A stretch of 64,000 nt of DNA from Mycobacterium sp. MS1601 (GTDB lineage: Bacteria; Actinomycetota; Actinomycetes; Mycobacteriales; Mycobacteriaceae). A program made the translations under genes and the position numbers. The stretch covers positions 4,588,001 to 4,652,000 of the forward strand of contig NZ_CP019420.1 in NCBI RefSeq assembly GCF_001984215.1, given 5' to 3'. Below, piece after piece: positions 17,394-24,392 of this stretch; position 1 is the first letter of the stretch; each line of letters opens with the position of its first letter. The notes beneath the pieces are model-generated. The model saw only the letters and a list, made by a program, of their open reading frames with translations, was not told the origin of the DNA and did no database searches.

Positions 17394-18113
17394 ATGGCTT
17401 TGAGCCCGGTCCGGCAGATCCCCGCCCACGAACTGGTGGTGGACCAGATGCGACGCGCGCTCGAACTCGGTCAGTTTCGCCCCGGTGATCGGCTGCCGTC
17501 GGAACGCGAGCTCGCCGAGATGCTGGATGTCTCGCGTACCACGGTGCGTTCAGGCGTCGCGGTACTGGAAGGTGAGGGTCTGATCGCGGTGCGGCGCGGC
17601 CGCGGCGGCGGCTTCATCGTGCAGGCTCCGCAATACGACCCCGTGGCGATGCGTCGTGAGATGCGCAAGAACAAGCTCGAGATCCGCGATGCCTTCGACT
17701 ACCGCGTCATCGTCGAGACCGGAGCCACACGGCTGGCCGCCGAACGCCGGCGGGCCACCGAACTCCGCCAGTTGCGCACCTTGCTGACCGGGATGGACCA
17801 GGCCTTGCAGACGGCGCTCGGTGATCAGTCAGCACAGCACACCACCGAGTTCCAGACGCTGGATACGGCGTTTCACATGGGCATCGCCGCCGCGGCTCAG
17901 AACGAACGGTTACTCGATGCCGTGGCCGATGCCCGGCGACGGATGTGGCTGCCGGTCGGGGCGATCTTCGGCCGGTTGGAACCGAACGCCAACGACTTCC
18001 ACGAGCAGATCCTCGACGCCATCGAGGCCCGTGATCCAGACCTGGCCGCGCAGCAGATGGCCGCACACATCGACGACACCCGCTGCACCATCGAGGCCTG
18101 GCTGCAACGCTGA
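17394..18113 (+). CDS. GntR family (FadR subfamily) transcriptional regulator
   Basis: The 239-residue protein has the winged-helix domain at residues 10-75 (RPGDRLPSERELAEMLDVSRTTVRSGVAVLEGEGLIAVRRGRGGGFIV is the diagnostic region). The C-terminus is an all-helical FCD ligand-binding domain with Asp and His metal ligands suggested by DTAFHMGIA and NDFHEQILDAI. FCD domains sense carboxylic acids or acyl-CoAs. ATG 17394 is used because the upstream extension to 17331 lies inside the operator-like AT stretch. It is divergent from the amine/ketone operon and most likely its local regulator, probably a repressor. Confidence 0.88.
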   Translation: MALSPVRQIPAHELVVDQMRRALELGQFRPGDRLPSERELAEMLDVSRTTVRSGVAVLEGEGLIAVRRGRGGGFIVQAPQYDPVAMRREMRKNKLEIRDAFDYRVIVETGATRLAAERRRATELRQLRTLLTGMDQALQTALGDQSAQHTTEFQTLDTAFHMGIAAAAQNERLLDAVADARRRMWLPVGAIFGRLEPNANDFHEQILDAIEARDPDLAAQQMAAHIDDTRCTIEAWLQR

Positions 18114-18120
18114 CTTCTTC

Positions 18121-18171
18121 GCGATTCGGGCGTGAATTCGGTCGCTGAGCGGTCGAAATCACGCCGAAATC
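18121..18171. repeat. 51-bp palindromic repeat, copy B, downstream of the GntR gene
   Basis: This is the second copy of the element at 9146-9196, in the same orientation, eight bases after the regulator stop. Arms are GATTCGGGCGTGAA and ATCACGCCGAAATC. Nine of 51 positions differ from copy A, and several changes keep the pairing. It is probably a terminator-like hairpin. Bases 18172-18410 after it hold no gene that I can support, only the likely promoter of the P450 set. Confidence 0.72.
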
Positions 18172-18410
18172 CCTGAAGATGGTGGCCGAGCATCGGGCCT
18201 GAAGTCTGACTTCGCTGACGGTGATGTAGTCCGTTCGTATGAATTCTCAGAGTCGAGCCATGACCGAGCTGCAACATCGGTGGAGCTTGATCATGCGACG
18301 GGTTGAAAGCAGTACGGGGAAATTGTCCCCGGTGTTAATCTCTGGCAAAACGCGGTGTGAAGCCAGGGGCAGGCTTCTAGAGCTGACACCGAGACGATTG
18401 CAAACAATCA

Positions 18411-19688
18411 ATGGGGGCGGAGCGCAACGATGGCAAACTCGCGGTGACAGCGACGATAGCCTCTGGCCGAGATGGTCGGGAGGTTGGCAGCGGCAGCCGC
18501 GACATGGCTTTCCTGCGCCGGCTGGCGTCTACAGGGCGCGAAGCAGTTGGGTTTGCTGTCGGAGGTCGGCCGCATGTCTTGTTGAACAGCCCGGATCTTG
18601 TGAAACACGTGCTTGTGCATGGGTCGAGGTACTCAAAGGACACTCCTCCGAATCGCTTTTTTGCCGAGCACATTGCTGACGGCTTGCTCACCTCGGATGG
18701 TGAAGCCTGGAAGTGTCAACGGCGCAGCCTGTTACCCGCATTTCGCGACACAGCGGCCATGCGTCAGGTAACCGGGGAATGCATAGCGTGGGCGAGCGAC
18801 ACTCTTGACCAGTACACCAAAAGCGGTCAATGGTTCAGCATCGTAGATTTCATGTCTGATCTGACGCTCTCGATGACGACGAGGTACCTACTGGGGTTGG
18901 ACCACACCAGCTTCGTTGCTCCTCTGCGAGATTTGGGGAAGCTTCTGGATGCCTCGTCGTCGCTGTTGGCTGACAGCGACCACGACGTTGCGCCTGTGCG
19001 CGCCAGGCTGCGGTCGGCTATCGAAACTTCGCTTGCTGCTGCGGAGCCCGATCAGGGATGGTGCCGCCGGGAGGTGATCGCCAACGCGGGCGACAGCAAC
19101 CGGGAGGTCTACGAGCAGATCGCGGCGCTGTTGTTGGCTGGCTACGAGACGACGGCGAATGCGCTGTCGTGGGCCTGGATCCTGCTGACGCAACACCCGA
19201 AGGTGTATCGGAAATGGCAGCGGAGTCTGGACGTCGACGAGTTCACCGACGATACCGATCACCTCTTCGCCGAGACACTTCGCCTGTATCCGCCCGCGTG
19301 GCTCATGGGGCGCCGGGCGGTAGTCGACGACACGATTGGTAGGTTGTCCATCCGGGGAGGCAGCATCATCGCCATCAGCCCGTACCTGTTGCACCGCAAC
19401 GAAACCCATTGGCCACAACCGCATCGGTTCGATCCTGGGAGATTCGCTGTGCAGGGGTCTGCGCGTAGCCATTCGTACGCCTATCTCCCGTTCGGTGCGG
19501 GCGCACGCCACTGCATCGGAGCAGCCTTCGCCAGGATCGAAGCCAGTGCCATCCTGCGATCCCTCGGCCGTAACTACAGTTTCGAGCCTCGTGATCCGAC
19601 CCTGCCGAGCCCTGCCTTCAAGTTCGTGTTACGTGCGCCGACCTCTTACCAGGTCAGAGTGCATGCACGTACCCCCCGTCAGGACTGA
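18411..19688 (+). CDS. Cytochrome P450
   Basis: The 425-residue protein has the I-helix motif AGYETTANA, the K-helix ETLRLYPPAW (ExxR), a PERF-like HRFDPGRF and the heme loop FGAGARHCIG with its cysteine. It is soluble, without a membrane anchor. The start is taken at ATG 18411; ATG 18504 (MAFLRRL) is possible, but neither has a strong Shine-Dalgarno, so the N-terminus is uncertain. It is the first of six rightward genes including a free ACP, an acyl-AMP ligase and an MmpL protein. A hydroxylation of a fatty or polycyclic substrate in that pathway is inferred. No ferredoxin gene is adjacent. Confidence 0.88.
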   Translation: MGAERNDGKLAVTATIASGRDGREVGSGSRDMAFLRRLASTGREAVGFAVGGRPHVLLNSPDLVKHVLVHGSRYSKDTPPNRFFAEHIADGLLTSDGEAWKCQRRSLLPAFRDTAAMRQVTGECIAWASDTLDQYTKSGQWFSIVDFMSDLTLSMTTRYLLGLDHTSFVAPLRDLGKLLDASSSLLADSDHDVAPVRARLRSAIETSLAAAEPDQGWCRREVIANAGDSNREVYEQIAALLLAGYETTANALSWAWILLTQHPKVYRKWQRSLDVDEFTDDTDHLFAETLRLYPPAWLMGRRAVVDDTIGRLSIRGGSIIAISPYLLHRNETHWPQPHRFDPGRFAVQGSARSHSYAYLPFGAGARHCIGAAFARIEASAILRSLGRNYSFEPRDPTLPSPAFKFVLRAPTSYQVRVHARTPRQD

Positions 19689-19703
19689 GGGGACGGTCTT
19701 CCG

Positions 19704-21374
19704 TTGGACGCAGATGCCATAGTCGTCGGAGCCGGACTCGCTGGCCTCATCGCGACCCATGAGCTGACCCGCCAGGGCAAGAAGGTGGCCGTGCTCGACC
19801 AGGAAAACCGAGGGAACCTCGGAGGCCAGGCCTTCTGGTCAGGTGGAGGTCTGTTTCTGGTGAACAGTCCAGAACAGCGCCGGTTGGGCATCAAAGACTC
19901 CGTCGAACTGGCCTGGAGTGATTGGTGCGGAAGCGCCTCCTTCGACCGACTGGACGGTGAAGACCAATGGGCGGCCCAATGGGCCCGATGCTATGTCGAG
20001 TTCGCCGCAGGAGAGAAGCGAAGCTGGCTACGTGAGCACGGGGTCAAACTGCTGCCGGTGGTGGGCTGGGCTGAGCGAGGTGACCTGCGTGCCGACGGGC
20101 ACGGCAATTCCGTCCCGCGCTTTCACCTCACCTGGGGTGCCGGGAATGGAGTGCTCGAGCCGTTTGTGAACTCGGCACTGGACGCTGCGGCTCGCGGGTT
20201 GGTCACGTTTCATCACCGACACCGGGTTGACGAACTGGCGTTGTCCGCAGGAGCGGTATGCGGGGTTCGTGGGGCTGTACTGGCGCCCGACGATTCGCGG
20301 CGGGGAGAGCCTTCGAATCGAGATATACTGCGCCAGTTCGATTTCAGTGCTCGCTGTGTCATTCTGACCACTGGTGGCATTGGAGGCAATCCGACTTCGG
20401 TGCGACAGCACTGGTCTCCGCGGATGGGTGTCGCACCCAGGTCGATGATCACCGGCGCGCCCGCCTACGTCGACGGCAGGATGCTCGATATCGTTGCCGC
20501 CTTGGGCGTGCGCGTGGTCAACAGAGATCGGATGTGGCACTACGCCGAGGGTGTGCAGAACTGGGACCCGGTCTGGCGGGGGCATGCGATCCGAGTACTG
20601 GCAGGCCCATCGTCCATGTGGTTCGATGCGCTCGGGCGGCGACTACCACAGCCCTTCTTACCCGGTTACGACAACCTTGGCACGCTGCGCTACTTACGTA
20701 CCACTCCCGAGATCGCTGAATTCGACCACAGCTGGTTTATCCAGACCCAGAAAGCAGTTGCGAGAGAGTTCGCATTGTCCGGTTCCGATCAGAATCCAGA
20801 TATCGCCAACAGAAGCCTTACTGCGTTCGCGCGTGAGCGGTTGCTGCGACGTGGCGCGCCCACCCCGGTAGAGGCATTCAAGAAGCATGGCGCCGATTTC
20901 ATTGTCGCTGACACCCTGGAGGATCTCGTTGCGAGGATGAACGGGCTGACAGAACGACCGCTGCTGGATGTTCGCGCGATGCGCAGTCAGATAGAGGCGC
21001 GTGACCGTCAGATGGCCAATCCCTACTCCAAAGATTCTCAGGTACAGGGTTATTGGAATGCTCGGCGGTTCATCGCTGACCGGATAGGCCGGACCGCGGC
21101 GCCACACCGCATACTCGATCCGACGGCGGGGCCGTTGATCGCGACCAAGCTGCACGTTATGACCCGTAAGACTCTGGGCGGTATTCAGACGGACCTGTCA
21201 TCGCGGGCATTGGGTCACGACGGCACTCCGGTCGAGGGCCTGTTTGCCGCCGGGGAGGCCGCCGGATTCGGTGGGGGTGGCGTGCACGGTTACAACGCGC
21301 TGGAGGGGACATTCCTGGGGGGTTGCGTGTACTCGGGACGTATCGCAGGCAGGGCCGCGGCCGATGCATTGTAA
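19704..21374 (+). CDS. FAD-binding dehydrogenase (ketosteroid dehydrogenase/fumarate reductase fold)
   Basis: The 556-residue flavoprotein begins with the dinucleotide motif IVVGAGLAGLIATHEL and has LTTGGIGGNP in the middle, RKTLGGIQTD, and the C-terminal FAD-binding block LFAAGEAAGFGGGGVHGYNALEGTFLGGCVYSGR. This matches the large mycobacterial FAD-dehydrogenase family related to KstD (Rv0785 is, as I recall, similar in length). A clear paralogue lies at 46924-48558. Start TTG 19704 has GAGGGGACGG upstream and lies 15 bases after the P450 stop. It may desaturate the same substrate that the P450 oxidises. Confidence 0.85.
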   Translation: MDADAIVVGAGLAGLIATHELTRQGKKVAVLDQENRGNLGGQAFWSGGGLFLVNSPEQRRLGIKDSVELAWSDWCGSASFDRLDGEDQWAAQWARCYVEFAAGEKRSWLREHGVKLLPVVGWAERGDLRADGHGNSVPRFHLTWGAGNGVLEPFVNSALDAAARGLVTFHHRHRVDELALSAGAVCGVRGAVLAPDDSRRGEPSNRDILRQFDFSARCVILTTGGIGGNPTSVRQHWSPRMGVAPRSMITGAPAYVDGRMLDIVAALGVRVVNRDRMWHYAEGVQNWDPVWRGHAIRVLAGPSSMWFDALGRRLPQPFLPGYDNLGTLRYLRTTPEIAEFDHSWFIQTQKAVAREFALSGSDQNPDIANRSLTAFARERLLRRGAPTPVEAFKKHGADFIVADTLEDLVARMNGLTERPLLDVRAMRSQIEARDRQMANPYSKDSQVQGYWNARRFIADRIGRTAAPHRILDPTAGPLIATKLHVMTRKTLGGIQTDLSSRALGHDGTPVEGLFAAGEAAGFGGGGVHGYNALEGTFLGGCVYSGRIAGRAAADAL

Positions 21375-21581
21375 GTGTCAGCAACTTAGATTCTGCGTGC
21401 TGCAGGCAGTTTGCCACTGGCAAATTCAACGACCACATGGACATACCGGAGGGACTTGATCCGATGATCTTGCATTTTGTCGCGCATGTGACATGTGGGA
21501 CGCAGAATCGAGTGAGTTCACTTTGCCAGAGTTGCGAATGTCGGAACACCGGGGAGGCTCGCATGGGGAAAGCGTCGCGAC

Positions 21582-22412
21582 ATGGATGAGTCAACGGGCG
21601 CAGGAACATCGCTGCCTATTGACTTCTACGAGCCCTCAAGGCGGTCGCGCACCCCAGTGTTTCTGTTGCCGGGCCTGGCCGGTGGCAGTTGGATGTGGGA
21701 GCCCGTCGCCGTTGAAATGTCAAAACAAGGCCATCCCGTGGCGGTTCTCTCAAACGCGCTGGGGCTACACCCACAGGTGCAACACCACGAGCGACTTGTT
21801 GACGAGGTCACCGCCGTGGTCCGTGACACGTTCTCCGAACCGCTGGTGCTGGCAGGTAACTCGTTGGGCGGTCTGGTTGCGACTCAGATTGCTGCGGCAC
21901 AACCTCAAATGGTTTGCGCTCTGGTCTTGACTGGGTCCGCGGGGTTGGGCGAGCAGCCACTGCCATTGTCCTCATCGCAGCTTCACACGGTGTCGAAGAG
22001 CTTTGCTGCCGAACAGGCCAAGCGATTCTTCTTCCACAACTCCGCTTTGGTTACCCCGGAGCTCACAGACAAGGCCTACGAGCCGTTCATAAACGCCTCG
22101 AGCAGACAGAAGCTGGCGATGCTGCGATCGGTGCGACTGACCCGTGACTATGACGCCCGCCATCACTTCGCGGTCATCGCGGCGCCCACGCTGCTGGTGT
22201 GGGGCAGCGACGACCACCTCACTCCCGCGGAACCCTGGCGAGCCGCGCCGTCATATTTCCGCCGGTGCCGCTACACCGAGATTCCCGCAGTCGGCCATTC
22301 GCCGATGTTCGAGAAGCCTGGCGAGTTCGTCGCTTTGGTAGCCGAGTTTCTCGACGAGATCGCCCATGAACAACCTGAATTGACTTCTGTCGTCACGGAG
22401 AGGGACAAATGA
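21582..22412 (+). CDS. Alpha/beta hydrolase
   Basis: The 276-residue protein has the strand VFLLPGLAGGSWMW, the nucleophile elbow AGNSLGGLVATQ, the acid region LVWGSDDHLTP and the catalytic His in VGHSPMF. There is no signal sequence. It precedes and overlaps an acyl carrier protein gene by ATGA, so it may act on ACP-bound or CoA-bound acyl groups as a thioesterase or acyltransferase in this pathway; a plain esterase is equally possible. The 207 bases before it contain no supported gene. Confidence 0.85.
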   Translation: MDESTGAGTSLPIDFYEPSRRSRTPVFLLPGLAGGSWMWEPVAVEMSKQGHPVAVLSNALGLHPQVQHHERLVDEVTAVVRDTFSEPLVLAGNSLGGLVATQIAAAQPQMVCALVLTGSAGLGEQPLPLSSSQLHTVSKSFAAEQAKRFFFHNSALVTPELTDKAYEPFINASSRQKLAMLRSVRLTRDYDARHHFAVIAAPTLLVWGSDDHLTPAEPWRAAPSYFRRCRYTEIPAVGHSPMFEKPGEFVALVAEFLDEIAHEQPELTSVVTERDK

Positions 22413-22672
22413 CCGACCAAGAACGAGGGCAGGGATATGCGGCTATCCGCTCCGCGATCCTGCGATGCACTCCTCAACCTCCAGAACATCTCGATGAAGG
22501 GACGGCTCTTACCGATCTCGGACTGGATTCCCTCGGAGTGCTGGAGTTGATGCTCACATGTGAGGCCGAACTGGGTGTGGAACTCTTGTCCGAGGAGGCG
22601 CCGGAGATGCGTACAGTCGGGGACGCGGGCGACTTCATCGATCGTCGCCTGGACGCACTGCGAGCGTCCTGA
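22409..22672 (+). CDS. Freestanding acyl carrier protein
   Basis: The 87-residue protein is an acyl carrier protein with the phosphopantetheine site LGLDSLGVLEL, Ser41 being the modified residue. Acidic residues after the site (EAELGVELLSEEAPEM) form the usual helix II/III face. The start overlaps the hydrolase stop. The acyl-AMP ligase gene begins six bases after its stop, so this ligase probably loads it. It is not the housekeeping AcpM, which is longer in mycobacteria and sits in the FAS-II operon. Confidence 0.9.
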   Translation: MTDQERGQGYAAIRSAILRCTPQPPEHLDEGTALTDLGLDSLGVLELMLTCEAELGVELLSEEAPEMRTVGDAGDFIDRRLDALRAS

Positions 22673-22678
22673 GTCATC

Positions 22679-24322
22679 GTGAGCCGATTCACCGACGACC
22701 TTCATCGGTCTGCCGCGTCCTCACCGCGAGGTCTGTTGTCTGTCGTCGGCGACACGCCGCGGCACCAAACCTGGGGCCAGGTTGCAGACCGGGCTCGACG
22801 TATGGCGGGTGCACTGTCGGCGTGTCGGGTGAAGCCGGGAGATTCGGTGTTGATCCTGGCGGGGCACGCCTGGGATGTTGCCCCGTTGGCTCAAGCCACG
22901 TGGATGTGTGGTGCCGCCGTCACAGTTCTCCAACAACCCACGGGCCGAACTGATCTCGGCCAATGGTTGCAAGACACCCTGCGTGCAGCACGCATGCTGA
23001 ACGCGTCCCGCATCTTTGTGGGGGAGCCATGCGCTGATTTTGGCCCGCCACTTGAAGCCGAGGGCCTCGAAGTGGTTCCGCTCTCGATGCTCGAGCACGG
23101 AAAGCCGATCTCGCCGACCCCGACCGCGGACTCAGACATTGCATTGAGGCAACTCACGTCAGGGTCAACCGGTGCACCGAAAGCGGTTGAGATCAGCTTC
23201 CAGAACCTGACCGCCACCAGTGCGGCCATGCAGACTGTGCTGGAGTGCGATCCCGCCGAAGACGTATTGGTGAGTTGGCTTCCGCTGTTTCACGACATGG
23301 GCATGATTCTGTTCGTGGTGTGGCCAATGCACATGGGCCTTGAAGTCATCTCGACCACTCCAGATCACTTCATCCGGAACCCGCGCGTGTGGCCCGACCT
23401 GATCGGGCGGTACCGAGGCACGATCACGGCTGGGCCGGACTTTTCGTACGCGGTACTGAACCGCATTCTCGACCGTGCAGCCCCAGGAACATTCGACATG
23501 AGCAGCCTTCGGGTTGCGGTCAATGGTGGCGAGTCGGTCAACTTCGCCGAGACGCACCGACTGGCGGCGCTCGGTGCGTCGTTCCACCTTGGGCCCCACG
23601 TGCCGGCGCCATCGTATGGGATGGCGGAGGCCACGCTCGCCGTGACCACGACGCCGTGGCGAGAGAAGCCCCATGGCGACCGAATCGAACTGGAATCCTT
23701 GATCTCTGAGAAGCGAGCGGTGTCCACCGACATTGACGAGGGATCGATCACCGTCACCTCTGTGGGTACGGCATTGCCCGGCGTCGAGATTCGGATCAGA
23801 GGACAGTCCGGTGAGCTCGAGACCCGCCAGGTCGGTGCCATCGAGATCCGAGGGGAGTTCATTGCGCAGCGGTATGTCACCGAGGCTGGGGAAGTTTCCC
23901 TGGCCAGTCCAGACGGTTGGTTCGACACCGGCGATGTCGGATACTTCGATCAGGAGATGCGGCTGTACATATGTGGTCGAAGTAAGGACATCATCATCAT
24001 CGGCGGCAACAACATTCACCCGACGGAGATCGAGCGTGTCGCGGCCACCGTGCCGGGAGTTCGCAAGGGCAACGTTGCTGCAGTGGCAATTGCAGCGTCG
24101 GAGTCCGCACGCGAGGGGTTCGCAGTGCTGGCCGAGTCGACGTTGCACCACGACGGCGACCATTGCCGGCGGATGATGTCCGAGGTGATCCAGGCCGTTA
24201 CCCGGACAGTGGGATACAGTCCCCGGACAGTCCGGATCCTTCCACCGGGCACTCTGCCCAAGACGACATCGGGCAAACTGCGCCGGACGCAGGCCGCAAG
24301 ACTTGTTGACCTCAGCGGGTGA
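22679..24322 (+). CDS. Fatty-acyl-AMP ligase (FAAL/FadD-like)
   Basis: This 547-residue adenylating enzyme has A3 LTSGSTGAPKAVEIS, the FAAL-type WLPLFHDMGMIL, A5 YGMAEATLAV, A7 DTGDVGYF, A8 GRSKDIIIIGGNNIHPTEIE and A10 LPKTTSGKLRRT with the catalytic Lys. The WLPxFHDMGM motif and the GSITVTSVGTALPG region resemble FAALs, which transfer acyl-adenylates to carrier proteins rather than CoA. The adjacent free ACP supports this. No PKS or NRPS that would normally use the product is in the window. The start GTG 22679 is supported by closeness to the ACP stop; no strong Shine-Dalgarno is seen. Confidence 0.87.
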   Translation: MSRFTDDLHRSAASSPRGLLSVVGDTPRHQTWGQVADRARRMAGALSACRVKPGDSVLILAGHAWDVAPLAQATWMCGAAVTVLQQPTGRTDLGQWLQDTLRAARMLNASRIFVGEPCADFGPPLEAEGLEVVPLSMLEHGKPISPTPTADSDIALRQLTSGSTGAPKAVEISFQNLTATSAAMQTVLECDPAEDVLVSWLPLFHDMGMILFVVWPMHMGLEVISTTPDHFIRNPRVWPDLIGRYRGTITAGPDFSYAVLNRILDRAAPGTFDMSSLRVAVNGGESVNFAETHRLAALGASFHLGPHVPAPSYGMAEATLAVTTTPWREKPHGDRIELESLISEKRAVSTDIDEGSITVTSVGTALPGVEIRIRGQSGELETRQVGAIEIRGEFIAQRYVTEAGEVSLASPDGWFDTGDVGYFDQEMRLYICGRSKDIIIIGGNNIHPTEIERVAATVPGVRKGNVAAVAIAASESAREGFAVLAESTLHHDGDHCRRMMSEVIQAVTRTVGYSPRTVRILPPGTLPKTTSGKLRRTQAARLVDLSG

Positions 24323-24392
24323 GATACGCGCGTAAAGGTATCGCGGGCCGGCGCATCGAGTTCGTGTCGATGTCTGCACTCCGGGTACGCGA